From Sphingosinicella ginsenosidimutans (GTDB lineage Bacteria; Pseudomonadota; Alphaproteobacteria; Sphingomonadales; Sphingomonadaceae), in contig NZ_VOQQ01000001.1 of assembly GCF_007995055.1 (NCBI RefSeq), forward strand, positions 2,525,001 through 2,589,000: a stretch of 64,000 bases of DNA. Direction: 5' to 3'. The notes beneath the pieces were generated by a model. The model had not been told where the DNA came from and ran no database searches. It saw only the letters and a program-made list of their open reading frames with translations. Each line of letters begins with the position of its first letter. Positions within the stretch are counted from its first letter, which is position 1. Shown here piece by piece: positions 41,954 to 50,847 of the stretch. The position numbers and the translations under genes were made by a program.

Positions 41954-42320
41954 CTAAACCTCCTGAAACGACATCGAAATGTCGTCTCGGAGGAGCCGCA
42001 CGGCCGTTATTCGGCTGCGCGGCGCCACGCATTCCAGGCTGGACCCGGCCGGATGCGGACGACGGCGAAGGCAGGTCTCCTGGCTCGCGGCTCGATCGGC
42101 CCGTCGTCCTTTGCGGACAGGGGCCTCGCCGCTTACAGTTGCGGGCACAGCGCCGGTTTCGCACCGGCTTCCCTTTTCACCGCCCCGTCACGGGCGGCAC
42201 CTTCTGGCGCACGGCTATTGCACCGCAGCATGACTTGTCAACCTTCGCCCCAGCCGCTAGAGGGCGCCCTTCTTTCCCGGCAGGCTGGTCGGTAACCAGC
42301 CGCAATCAGGAAATTTCGAC
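41954..42320. other. 367-base gene-free region with btu leader and rpmE upstream region
   Basis: The left two thirds are the btuB leader with the riboswitch. The remaining 100 bases before rpmE contain the divergent promoters by position, although no clear -35/-10 pairs stand out, and the rpmE ribosome-binding site CAGGAAA. Confidence 0.5.
42060..42215 (-). promoter_or_regulatory. Cobalamin (adenosylcobalamin-type) riboswitch
   Basis: Read on the minus strand the leader contains GGTGCC near 42200, a run ending GGGAAGCCGGTG and GAAACCGGC, the core CCCGCAACTGTAAGCGG, and the B12 box GCCAGGAGACCTGCC (42085-42071). Order, spacing and box sequences match the class I cobalamin riboswitch. About 120 bases separate it from the btuB start, enough for an expression platform. 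It is expected to repress the btuBFCD operon when cobalamin binds. Confidence 0.95.
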
Positions 42321-42551
42321 ATGAAGACCGAAATCCACCCCGACTATCACATGATCAAGGTGCAGATGACCGACGGCACCGTGTTCGAGACTCGCTCCAC
42401 CTGGGGCAAGGAGGGCGATACCCTCCAGCTCGACATCGATCCCAAGGTCCATCCGGCCTGGACCGGCGGCAATACCCGCGTTCTCGATCAGGGCGGTCAG
42501 GTGGCGCGCTTCAACAAGCGCTTCGGCGGCCTCAGCCTCGGCAAGAAATAG
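42321..42551 (+). CDS. rpmE: 50S ribosomal protein L31 (zinc-independent form)
   Basis: A 76-residue bL31 with the family N-terminus [20 protein letters not shown] and the FNKRFG segment. There is no CxxC motif, so this is the cysteine-free form that does not bind zinc. ATG at 42321 with AGGAAA upstream. An acetyltransferase gene begins one base after the stop codon. Confidence 0.95.
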   Translation: MKTEIHPDYHMIKVQMTDGTVFETRSTWGKEGDTLQLDIDPKVHPAWTGGNTRVLDQGGQVARFNKRFGGLSLGKK

Positions 42552-42552
42552 C

Positions 42553-43098
42553 GTGCCGGCGCGCGCCGCGCCCACGCTGGAGACCTCGCGCCTCATCCTT
42601 CGCCCATTCCTGGAAAGCGACATCGAGGCGCAGTCCAGGACGATGGCCGATCCCGCTATCGTGCGCCACCTCGGCGGCACGCCCTTTTCGCGCGAGGAAA
42701 GCTGGCGGCGTCTGCTCTGCGCGCCCGGCCTGTGGGCGCTGCTGGGCTATGGCTATTGGGCCGCGGTCGAGCGGGACGGCGGCGCCTATGTGGGGCAGAT
42801 CGGCTTTGCCGATTTCAAGCGCGATCTTGAGCCCAATATCGAGGGCCTGCCGGAAATGGGGTGGATCCTCGCGCCGGAAATGCACGGCAGGGGCTATGCG
42901 ACCGAGGCGGTCGGCGCGGCGATCAGCTGGGCGGACGAGGTGTTGAAGGCGCCCGAGCTGACGGCGATCATCGATCACGGCAATCAGGCATCGATCCGCG
43001 TCGCGGAAAAATCCGGCTTTTCGATCCGCGAAGAGGCACGCTATCGGGGCGCGCCGATCCTGTTGTTCAGGCGCCGCCGCGCGTTCGCTCAGTCTTGA
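42553..43098 (+). CDS. GNAT family N-acetyltransferase (RimJ/RimL-like)
   Basis: A 181-residue GNAT protein. LETSRLILRPFLESDIEA is the typical RimJ/RimL opening, GWILAPEMHGRGYATEAVGA contains the acetyl-CoA pyrophosphate loop (GRGYAT), and NQASIRVAEKSGFSI closes the fold. The target is unknown. It may modify a ribosomal protein, since it directly follows rpmE, but this family also acetylates small molecules. GTG start at 42553 has only a weak RBS. Confidence 0.87.
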   Translation: MPARAAPTLETSRLILRPFLESDIEAQSRTMADPAIVRHLGGTPFSREESWRRLLCAPGLWALLGYGYWAAVERDGGAYVGQIGFADFKRDLEPNIEGLPEMGWILAPEMHGRGYATEAVGAAISWADEVLKAPELTAIIDHGNQASIRVAEKSGFSIREEARYRGAPILLFRRRRAFAQS

Positions 43099-43352
43099 TC
43101 GCGACGCGCGATCTCACGCCATTCCGCCGACGTGTGGCAGACCCGCCGGGCGCCCATTCTTGAAACGGAAGTGTTCGACTGGGTCCGGCAGATGAGGCGC
43201 TCGCCGCGCTCGTTGGTGTCACCGGATCGCCTGGAATCGCTTGGCCCGCTTGTGATGCCCTGATCGATGTGGACGCCCGGCGTCGGCCCGTTCTGGGCGA
43301 ATGACGGCGCCGCCAGCAACATTGCAGAAGACACAGCAAGAAGGGCCTTCAT
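43089..43352 (-). CDS. Small secreted protein, uncharacterised
   Basis: An 87-residue protein with a clear signal peptide (MKALLAVSSAMLLAAPSFAQ). The mature part is short and polar with two cysteines, in LICRTQ and RRVCHTSAEWREIARR, which could form a disulfide. Similar small exported proteins with a paired-Cys, RVC-type C-terminus occur in sphingomonads; the function is unknown. ATG at 43352 has GGAGAG upstream. Its last ten bases overlap the convergent acetyltransferase gene. Confidence 0.72.
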   Translation of the reverse strand: MKALLAVSSAMLLAAPSFAQNGPTPGVHIDQGITSGPSDSRRSGDTNERGERLICRTQSNTSVSRMGARRVCHTSAEWREIARRDQD

Positions 43353-43427
43353 CGAGCTCTCTCCAAAATCAAATTGTGCGAGGTTCAGCGGCCCGAGCGG
43401 GGCGGGCGGTGGCCGGTGGCGGCGGCT

Positions 43428-43973
43428 TCAGTGGCTGCCGGCCGAGACGATAGCCGCGGAAATTTCTTGTGCGAAGGTCTGGGCAGGCGGCGCGTCGTTC
43501 CCTTCGCTTTCGTTGTAGATGAAACCGAAAGCAGGGTTTTCACGCAGGCCGAGGGCGTTTTGCGGCGCATACCAGACGCGAACTTCGCTCCAGTCGCCAT
43601 TGGGCGAAACATCCTCGGCGAGCGCGCGCCGTTCGATCCGGCCCGGGCCGGACCAGTTGGCGTGATTCAGATAGACGTGGCGGTCGTCGACGATCTCGGC
43701 CACGACCGCGACATGGCCGATCGGCATGGCCCGCGAGGGCTGGAAGGCGAGAACCGCGCCGACCCGAGGTTCGGAGCCGCGGCGATAACGTCCGGCCGCC
43801 TGATCCCACCAGGTCCCGGCATTGCCGTGGATGTCGATGCCGGATTGGGCCCGCGCATAGGGGGCGCATTGCAGCACGGCCGCCGCGGGACTCGATGCCG
43901 CCGCGGCCAGCCCAAAGGCGAGCAGGGCGCGAACGACGAGACGCGACAGGTGTGTGCGGAAACGTGCGGACAA
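43428..43973 (-). CDS. Secreted CHAP-domain peptidoglycan amidase
   Basis: A 181-residue exported protein (signal peptide about residues 1-32, ending SPAAAV). The CHAP catalytic Cys36 is in LQCAPYAR, His87 is in IGHVAVV, and YLNHANW (His104, Asn106) supplies the third polar residue. The WWDQAAGRYRRG stretch is the usual loop after the Cys helix. Expected to cut peptide bonds in peptidoglycan. TTG start with GGGGGGA about six bases upstream. The 161 bases between it and mfd hold nothing else clear. Confidence 0.85.
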   Translation of the reverse strand: MSARFRTHLSRLVVRALLAFGLAAAASSPAAAVLQCAPYARAQSGIDIHGNAGTWWDQAAGRYRRGSEPRVGAVLAFQPSRAMPIGHVAVVAEIVDDRHVYLNHANWSGPGRIERRALAEDVSPNGDWSEVRVWYAPQNALGLRENPAFGFIYNESEGNDAPPAQTFAQEISAAIVSAGSH

Positions 43974-44134
43974 GGAGAATCCCCCCGGATCGGACTGGGG
44001 ATGATCCTACACGGCAGTTCTGAAGCGACTACCCAAGCGAGCGTCGGCGCGTCCCGCCGCGCGAACGGTTCGTCCCGGGATGAATGGGCAAGAGGGAACT
44101 TTCGTTAACCGATCCCGCCGCGGCGCCCGCGTGC

Positions 44135-47100
44135 TCACGCCAGGATCTTCGCGAGGCCCTTCGACAATTGCAGGGCGCCGTTCAGCCGGGCTTCGGCGCT
44201 CGGCCAGTCGCGGGTGATGACGAGCTTGCTGTCGGGGCGCAGCTTCGCCGTGCCCTTCAGCCGCTCGACATAAGCGAGCAGGCCGGGCAGATCCGGGAAA
44301 GTGTCGTCGTGGAAATGAACGAGCGCCCCCTTCGGCCCGACATCCATCTTGGCGACCATCGCAGTGCGGCAGTTCATCTTGATCTCGATGACTTTGAGCA
44401 GGTTCGCGGTCTCGGCGGGGAGCTTGCCGAAGCGATCGATCAGCTCGGCCGCGAACGGATCGATGTCCGCGGTCGATTCGAGCTCGTTCATCCGGCGATA
44501 GAGCCCCATCCTGAGATCGAGATCCGGGACATAGGTCTCAGGGATCAGGATCGGCGCATCGATCGTGATCTGGGGCGAGAAGCTCTCGGCCCGCGGCGCG
44601 ACGCCGCCCGCCTTGGCCTCCAGGATCGCCTCCTCAAGCATCGACTGATAGAGTTCGAAGCCGACCTCCCTGATATGGCCGGACTGTTCGTCGCCGAGCA
44701 GGTTCCCCGCGCCGCGTATGTCGAGATCGTGGGTGGCGAGCTGGAATCCGGCACCGAGGCTTTCGAGGGAGGCGAGCACCTGGAGCCGCTTGTCGGCGGT
44801 CTCGGTGATCAGCCGATCGGCCGGCGTCGTGAAATAGGCGTAGGCCCGCGTCTTGGCCCGCCCGACGCGGCCGCGCAGCTGATAGAGCTGGGCAAGGCCG
44901 AAGCGGTCGGCGCGATGGACGATGAGGGTGTTGGCGCTCGGGATATCGAGGCCGGATTCGATGATCGTGGTCGACAGCAGCACTTCGTACTTGCGATCGT
45001 AGAAGGCGCTCATCCGCTCCTCGATCTCGGTCGGCGCCATCTGGCCGTGGGCGGTCACGGCGCGCACTTCGGGCACTTCCTCGCGCAGGAACTCCTCGAC
45101 GTCTGTGAGATCGCTGATCCGGGGGACGACGAAGAAGGTCTGCCCGCCGCGATAATGTTCGCGAAGCAGCGCCTCGCGAACCACCACGCCGTCCCACGGC
45201 ATGACGTAGGTGCGCACCGCGAGCCGATCCACAGGTGGCGTCTGGATGACGGAGAGCTCGCGAAGACCCGACATCGCCATCTGCAGCGTTCGCGGAATCG
45301 GCGTCGCGGTGAGGGTGAGGACATGGACGTCGGCGCGCAGCGTCTTCAATTTCTCCTTGTGGACGACGCCGAACCGCTGCTCCTCGTCGACGATGACGAG
45401 GCCGAGATTCCTGAACTCCACGCCCTTGCCCAGGATCGCGTGGGTGCCGACGACGATGTCGATCTTGCCCTCCTTGAGCCCGGCCTTTGTCGCGGCCGCC
45501 TCCTTGGCGGGGACGAGCCGGGAAAGCCGACCGATCTCGATCGGGAAGCCCTGGAACCTCTCCTTGAAATTCTGGAAATGCTGGCGCGCGAGAAGGGTCG
45601 TCGGCGCGACCAGCGCGACCTGCATTCCCGCCATCGCCGCGATGAAGGCGGCGCGCAGCGCGACTTCGGTCTTGCCGAAGCCGACGTCCCCGCAGACCAA
45701 TCTGTCCATCGGCTTTCCGGAGCCGAGATCGGCGATCACGTCGGCGATGGCGCGGTCCTGATCCTCGGTCTCCTCATAAGGGAAACGATCGGCAAAGGCC
45801 GCATAGCCGGTGTCGGGTTCGGCGACGGCGCCGGGGCGAAGCGCGCGCTCGGCCGCCGTCTTGATGAGCTCGCCCGCAATCTCGCGGATGCGCTCCTTCA
45901 TCCGGCTCTTGCGCCGCTGCCAGGCCTCGCCGCCAAGCCGGTCGAGCGCGACGCCCTCGCTTTCGGAGCCGTAGCGCGAGAGGATGTCGATATTCTCGAC
46001 CGGAACGAAGAGCTTGTCGCCGCCGGCATAGACCAGCGCAACGCAATCGTGCGGTGCCTGCTGGACCGGGATCTGGGTCAGTCCCTCGTAACGGCCGATG
46101 CCGTGATCGGCGTGGACGACGAGGTCGCCGGGCGAGAGCGTGGCGAGCTCGTCAAGAAAGGCCTGGCTCGATCTCTTGCGGCGGCGGCGCACCAGCCGGT
46201 CGCCGAGCATGTCCTGTTCGGTAAGGACCGCGACATCGGGCGTGGTGAAGCCGTGGTCGAGCTGGATGACGGCGAGCGCGACGGGCGCCGCGCTGCTGCT
46301 CTTGCCACGGGACGCCGCGCCAAGCGACTCCTGCCAGGTTTCGGCGTCCGCAACCTTCGCAAGCCCGTGATCGGCGAGCAGGCCCTTCAGCCGTTCGCGC
46401 GCGCCGGCGGAATAGCTGGCGAGGATGACCTTGCGGCCGTTCCGACGCAGCCCGCCGAGATGGGCGACGACCGCCTCGTAGACATTCGCGCCGCTTGCGC
46501 GCTCCGGCGCGAAATCGCGGGGCGGCTCCACCTCGAAATCGAGCACGGTGGCGCTGTCCGGCTCGTGGAACGGGGTGACGAGGTGGAACGGCCGGGCATC
46601 GGCGAGTGCCGCCCACTCTTCACGTTCGAGATACAGGCTTTGCGGCTCGAGCGGCCGATAGCTTCCGGGATCGGAAGACTGCGCCCGCTTGCGGTTCTCA
46701 TAATAGTCCGCCACCGCCTCGAACCGCGCTTCCGCGGCGCCGCTGTCCCCAGCGTCGCGGACGACGAGATCGCCCTCGGCCAGATGATCGAACAGGGTGG
46801 ACAGGCGCTCCTCGAACAGCGGGAGCCAGTGATCGACGCCGGCGATGCGGCGCCCGTCGGACACGGCCTGGTAAACCGGATCGCCGGTCGCGGTGGCGCC
46901 GAACAGCTCGCGGTAGCGCGAGCGGAAGCGCTTGACGCTCTCTTCGTCGAGCAGCGTTTCGGAGGCGGGCAGCAGGGTGAAGCCCTCGATCCGTTCGATG
47001 CTCCGCTGGCTGGCGGCGTCGAAGCGGCGGACGCTCTCGATCTCGTCGCCGAAGAAATCGAGCCGAAGCGCCTGCTCCTCGCCGGCTGGGAAGAGGTCGA

Positions 47101-47605
47101 CGATGCCGCCGCGCACCGCGAACTCGCCGGGGTCGCGGACCGTCTCGGTCCGCGCATAGCCGTTGGCGGCAAGCAGGGTCGTGAGGTGGGCGATGTCGAT
47201 CCGCTCGCCAGGGGCGAGGCGGGCGACGAGCCGGCGGATGCGGAAGGGCGTCAGCGTGCGCTGCAGCGCGGCGTTGACGGTGGTGACGAGCAGCTGCGGC
47301 TTGTCGCTCTTGCGCTGGAGTGAATGGAGGGTCGCCAACCGTTCGGAGGTCGCACGCAGCGATGGCGAGGCGCGGTCATAGGGAAGGCAGTCCCAGGCCG
47401 GGAAGGTCAGCGTCTCCAGCTCCGGCGCGAAGTAATGCGCCGCATCCGCGAGCGCCCGCATCGCCGCCTCGTCGGGCGCGATGAAGACAGCCCGTCCACG
47501 CGCCGCCCGCGCCAGATCGGCGGCGAGCCACGGCAGGAACCCGGCCGGCACGCCGGCAAGTGTCATCGGCTGATCGGCCGCGAGGATTTTGTGAAGATCG
47601 GTCAT
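44135..47605 (-). CDS. mfd: Transcription-repair coupling factor Mfd
   Basis: Removes stalled RNA polymerase from lesions and recruits UvrA. The 1156-residue protein has the UvrB-like N-terminal module (FPAWDCLPYDRASPS), the RNA-polymerase-interaction domain (GDLVVHADHGIGRYEGL), and the SF2 translocase with Walker A CGDVGFGKTEVA (near 635), DEEQRFGV (near 737), TATPIPRTLQMA and RADRFGLAQLYQLRGRVGR. The C-terminal autoinhibitory TRCF domain is complete. Length is normal. sdhE lies directly upstream on the same strand. Confidence 0.98.
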   Translation of the reverse strand: MTDLHKILAADQPMTLAGVPAGFLPWLAADLARAARGRAVFIAPDEAAMRALADAAHYFAPELETLTFPAWDCLPYDRASPSLRATSERLATLHSLQRKSDKPQLLVTTVNAALQRTLTPFRIRRLVARLAPGERIDIAHLTTLLAANGYARTETVRDPGEFAVRGGIVDLFPAGEEQALRLDFFGDEIESVRRFDAASQRSIERIEGFTLLPASETLLDEESVKRFRSRYRELFGATATGDPVYQAVSDGRRIAGVDHWLPLFEERLSTLFDHLAEGDLVVRDAGDSGAAEARFEAVADYYENRKRAQSSDPGSYRPLEPQSLYLEREEWAALADARPFHLVTPFHEPDSATVLDFEVEPPRDFAPERASGANVYEAVVAHLGGLRRNGRKVILASYSAGARERLKGLLADHGLAKVADAETWQESLGAASRGKSSSAAPVALAVIQLDHGFTTPDVAVLTEQDMLGDRLVRRRRKRSSQAFLDELATLSPGDLVVHADHGIGRYEGLTQIPVQQAPHDCVALVYAGGDKLFVPVENIDILSRYGSESEGVALDRLGGEAWQRRKSRMKERIREIAGELIKTAAERALRPGAVAEPDTGYAAFADRFPYEETEDQDRAIADVIADLGSGKPMDRLVCGDVGFGKTEVALRAAFIAAMAGMQVALVAPTTLLARQHFQNFKERFQGFPIEIGRLSRLVPAKEAAATKAGLKEGKIDIVVGTHAILGKGVEFRNLGLVIVDEEQRFGVVHKEKLKTLRADVHVLTLTATPIPRTLQMAMSGLRELSVIQTPPVDRLAVRTYVMPWDGVVVREALLREHYRGGQTFFVVPRISDLTDVEEFLREEVPEVRAVTAHGQMAPTEIEERMSAFYDRKYEVLLSTTIIESGLDIPSANTLIVHRADRFGLAQLYQLRGRVGRAKTRAYAYFTTPADRLITETADKRLQVLASLESLGAGFQLATHDLDIRGAGNLLGDEQSGHIREVGFELYQSMLEEAILEAKAGGVAPRAESFSPQITIDAPILIPETYVPDLDLRMGLYRRMNELESTADIDPFAAELIDRFGKLPAETANLLKVIEIKMNCRTAMVAKMDVGPKGALVHFHDDTFPDLPGLLAYVERLKGTAKLRPDSKLVITRDWPSAEARLNGALQLSKGLAKILA

Positions 47606-47636
47606 CTGGCGTGAAGGCGCGTCAAATCGGGAGGCG

Positions 47637-47900
47637 TTACGGGAGCGGGATGTAGTCGAGGGCCTGGAGGCGGGTCATCATTTCGCCCTGCCAGCGCGCG
47701 GGGACGGCCGCGGTTCCCATCGCCCAGGCCATGATGTCGACATCCTGCTCCTCGATCAGGGCTTCGAACCAGGCGATCTGGTCATCGTCCCAGTCGGCGT
47801 GCCACCGGTCATAATAGCCGCCCACCATCATGTCCGCCTCGCGGACGCCGCGGTGCCAGGCGCGGAACTTGAGGCGTTTCAGGCGGGCGTCGCGGTCCAT
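47637..47900 (-). CDS. sdhE: FAD assembly factor SdhE
   Basis: An 87-residue protein that promotes covalent flavinylation of SdhA in succinate dehydrogenase. The signature RGxxExD is present as RGVREADMMVG, followed by WFEALIEEQDVDIMAWAMG. ATG at 47900 (MDRDARLKRLKFRAWHRG) fits family length; a TTG at 47915 would add five residues. It sits beside mfd, and in many alphaproteobacteria recG is directly adjacent on the other side. Here an extra gene and a repeat intervene. Confidence 0.9.
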   Translation of the reverse strand: MDRDARLKRLKFRAWHRGVREADMMVGGYYDRWHADWDDDQIAWFEALIEEQDVDIMAWAMGTAAVPARWQGEMMTRLQALDYIPLP

Positions 47901-47974
47901 CTTCGTCCATAGCAATTCAGCCGCGCTGGGGAATCCAGGCGGCTTCGCTCGGGCGCATGTAGGCGAGCCACTTG

Positions 47975-47998
47975 CGTCATTCCAGCGAAAGCTGGAAA
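47975..47998. repeat. REP-like palindrome, copy B
   Basis: CGTCA followed by TTCCAGC-GAAA-GCTGGAA. It keeps the GAAA loop and CGTCATTCC entry of copies A and C but has compensatory changes in the stem (CCAGC/GCTGG), which suggests selection for the hairpin. It lies between divergent sdhE and the putative oxygenase gene. An imperfect GGAATG string follows some 20 bases later. Confidence 0.65.
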
Positions 47999-48079
47999 CG
48001 TCCTGATGCGGGTGCCGGAATGTGCCGTCCGCCCGAATGGCGATTGAACGGCTCCCCCGGAATCTCTAGCCCTGTCCGC

Positions 48080-48727
48080 ATGCAGGTGATCGGCGACTAT
48101 CACAAGGACGGCTATGCGCATCTCAAGGGCCTGCTCCCGCCTGAGGTGCCGGCGGCGTTCATGGCCATGTTCCGGCAGGATATCGGCCCGGGCCCGATCG
48201 CGCTCAGCGGCCAGAAGGAGCATGTGAACCTGCTGAACCGGCCGGCGCTCGACGTCTACGGCTTCCACTACCGGCCGATGCTCTTCTTCCTGTGGGGGCT
48301 GACCCCGATGGTCAGCGAGTTGGTCGGCAGGGATCTGCTGCCGACTTACGATTATCTGCGCCTCTACCGGCGCGGCGATGTCTGCAAGGTGCATTTCGAC
48401 CGCTATTCCTGCGAGCACAGCCTGTCGCTGACCCTGGCCTATAGCGACGGGCAGCCCTGGGCCCTGGAGGTCGGCGGGACGCGCCAGGACCCAAATGCCG
48501 GCGTCAACGACGATTTCGGCGAGGAGCCTTTCACCCCGATCCCGATGGCGGTGGGAGACGCCGTCCTCTATCAGGGCGTGCATCACCGGCATGGGCGAAC
48601 GGCGCCCAACCCCAATGGCTGGTCGGCCCATCTCTTCCTGCACTGGGTGGACCGGGACGGGCCCCATCGCGACCAGGCGTTCGACGGCAACGGCGCGCCG
48701 CCGGCGGTGGATTTCCAGTTCACCTAG
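48080..48727 (+). CDS. Putative 2-oxoglutarate/Fe(II)-type oxygenase
   Basis: A 215-residue protein of no named family that I recognise. It has an HxD pair (His105, Asp107 in CKVHFDRYSCEH), a later His168/His169 in YQGVHHRHGR and a nearby Arg173, spaced as in the double-stranded beta-helix Fe(II)/2-oxoglutarate oxygenases, where Arg would bind the co-substrate. The start ILKGLLPPEV-like text (YAHLKGLLPPEVPAAFMAMF) also resembles phytanoyl-CoA dioxygenase relatives. Substrate unknown. ATG at 48080 is chosen; codons upstream run through the repeat. Confidence 0.65.
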   Translation: MQVIGDYHKDGYAHLKGLLPPEVPAAFMAMFRQDIGPGPIALSGQKEHVNLLNRPALDVYGFHYRPMLFFLWGLTPMVSELVGRDLLPTYDYLRLYRRGDVCKVHFDRYSCEHSLSLTLAYSDGQPWALEVGGTRQDPNAGVNDDFGEEPFTPIPMAVGDAVLYQGVHHRHGRTAPNPNGWSAHLFLHWVDRDGPHRDQAFDGNGAPPAVDFQFT

Positions 48728-48753
48728 GCGGCAGGGGAGGTTCCCGGCAGGAC

Positions 48754-50811
48754 ATGCGGCCCGATATCCTCAATCCGCTCTTCGCCGAGGTGGAGGCGTT
48801 GAAGGGCGTCGGGCCGCAGCTCGCGAAGCCGCTGCACCGGCTGAAGCTCGACCGGGTGGTCGATGTGCTGTTCCACCTGCCGGTGAGCTGGATCGACCGT
48901 CGGCGGGTCGACGAACTCGACGAGAGCGATGTCGGCCACGTCATCACCATCGAGCTCGCCGCCCGCGACTATCGCCAGGGTGCGGGCAGGGGCCCGTTCC
49001 GCGTCCACGCCGAGGATGCGCGCGGCAATTATGTGACGCTCACCTATTTCAACAATCCGGGCTGGGCGAAGAAGCAGCTGCCTTTGGGTGAGGCGCGGAT
49101 CGTCTCGGGACGCCTCGATCGCTACGGGCAGGAGTTGCAGATCGTCCATCCGGACCATGTGCTGACGCCCGCCGAGGGCGCGGCCATCCCGCTGCGCGAG
49201 CCGGTCTATCCCCTGTCGGAGGGGCTCACCAATCATCGCCTCGCCGATCTCGCCGGGCAGGCGCTGGGTCGGCTTCCGGCGCTCGGCGAGTGGATCGAGC
49301 CCGGTCTGAAGGCCCGCCGCGGGTGGCCGGATTGGGCCGCCGCCCTCACCATGGCGCATCGTGATCCGGGCGCGAGCGAGGCGCGCGACCGGCTGGCCTA
49401 TGACGAGGTGTTCGCCAACCAGCTCGCCCTGAGCCTAGTGCGCGCTTCCTCACGCAAGCGGCGCGGGCGGCCACTTCGCGGCGATGGCGGGCTGCGCGAC
49501 CGGCTGAAGCTCCCCTATGCCCCGACCGGCGCCCAGGCCCGCGCCGTTGCAGAGATCGAAGGCGATCTTCGGCAGGAGACGCCGATGCTCCGCCTGCTCC
49601 AGGGCGATGTCGGCTCGGGCAAGACTCTGGTCGCATTGATGGCCATGCTGGCGGCGGTCGAGGCCGGGGCGCAGGCGGCGCTCCTCGCGCCGACCGAGAT
49701 CCTCGCGCGCCAGCATCACGCCAATCTTTCGCGGATGCTGGCCGGGCTTCCCGTCAATATCGCGATCCTCACCGGCCGCGAAAAGGGGAGGGCGCGCGAA
49801 TCCTGCCTCATGGGTCTTGCCGACGGATCGATCCACATCCTGATCGGCACCCATGCCATCTTCCAGGAGAAGGTCGGCTATCGCCGGCTCGGGCTTGCGG
49901 TGGTCGACGAGCAGCACCGCTTCGGCGTGGCGCAAAGGCTGATGCTCGCGTCCAAGGCCGAGCATCCGCCGCATCTTCTCGTCATGACCGCGACTCCGAT
50001 CCCGCGAACGCTGACGCTCACCCAATATGGCGAGATGGACGTGAGCCGGCTCGACGAGATGCCGCCCGGCCGCCAGCCGATCGAAACCCGCGTCATCAGC
50101 GAGGACCGGATGGCGGAGGTGATCGACGGTCTCGGCCGCCACATCGCCGCGGGCAGGCAGGCTTATTGGGTCTGCCCGCTGGTCGAGGAAAGCGAGACAT
50201 CGGACCTCGCGGCCGCCGAGGAACGGGCGCGGATCCTTGCTGAGCGGTTCCCCGGCAAGATCGGAGTCGTCCACGGCCGGATGAAGGGGCCGGAGAAGGA
50301 CGCGGTCATGGCGGAATTCGCTGCCGGCCGGATCGCCGTTCTGGTCGCGACGACAGTGATCGAGGTCGGCGTCGATGTGCCCAATGCGACGCTGATGATC
50401 GTCGAACATGCCGATCGCTTCGGGCTTGCCCAGCTCCACCAGCTGCGTGGGCGGGTGGGGCGCGGCGACCAGCACAGCATCTGCCTTCTGCTGCGCGGCA
50501 ACGTGCTGAGCGAGACGGCGCGGGCGCGGCTGGCTCTCATGCGCGAGACCAATGACGGCTTCCGCATCGCCGAGGAGGATCTGCGCCTGCGCGGCGCCGG
50601 CGAGATTCTCGGCACGCGCCAGTCCGGCGAGGCGCAGTTCCGGCTCGCGACGCCGGAGCAGATCGCCGAGCTCGCGCCGATCGCAACCGACGACGCGCGC
50701 CTGCTCGTCGATCGCGACGGCGGGCTTGCCAGCGAGCGCGGGCAGGCGGCGCGAAATCTGCTCTACCTCATGGAGCGCGATGCGGCGGTTGGGTTGCTGC
50801 GCGGCGGCTGA
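48754..50811 (+). CDS. recG: ATP-dependent DNA helicase RecG
   Basis: Branch-migrates and reverses stalled forks. The 685-residue protein has the N-terminal wedge domain (about 60-165), Walker A QGDVGSGKTLVAL (near 283-290), DEQHRFGV (near 383), TATPIPRTLTLTQYGEMDVS, and motif VI region ADRFGLAQLHQLRGRVGR. The wedge-domain entry LKGVGPQLAKPLHRL is typical. ATG at 48754; GGGGAGG lies about 13 bases upstream. Length is standard. Confidence 0.97.
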   Translation: MRPDILNPLFAEVEALKGVGPQLAKPLHRLKLDRVVDVLFHLPVSWIDRRRVDELDESDVGHVITIELAARDYRQGAGRGPFRVHAEDARGNYVTLTYFNNPGWAKKQLPLGEARIVSGRLDRYGQELQIVHPDHVLTPAEGAAIPLREPVYPLSEGLTNHRLADLAGQALGRLPALGEWIEPGLKARRGWPDWAAALTMAHRDPGASEARDRLAYDEVFANQLALSLVRASSRKRRGRPLRGDGGLRDRLKLPYAPTGAQARAVAEIEGDLRQETPMLRLLQGDVGSGKTLVALMAMLAAVEAGAQAALLAPTEILARQHHANLSRMLAGLPVNIAILTGREKGRARESCLMGLADGSIHILIGTHAIFQEKVGYRRLGLAVVDEQHRFGVAQRLMLASKAEHPPHLLVMTATPIPRTLTLTQYGEMDVSRLDEMPPGRQPIETRVISEDRMAEVIDGLGRHIAAGRQAYWVCPLVEESETSDLAAAEERARILAERFPGKIGVVHGRMKGPEKDAVMAEFAAGRIAVLVATTVIEVGVDVPNATLMIVEHADRFGLAQLHQLRGRVGRGDQHSICLLLRGNVLSETARARLALMRETNDGFRIAEEDLRLRGAGEILGTRQSGEAQFRLATPEQIAELAPIATDDARLLVDRDGGLASERGQAARNLLYLMERDAAVGLLRGG

Positions 50812-50847
50812 GATTTCAGCATTCTATGATCGAAGGGGGGAAAAGGG

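Noticed and set aside
44084-47323. A 1079-codon open frame on the plus strand
   Set aside because: It is antisense to mfd, whose helicase motifs are complete on the minus strand.
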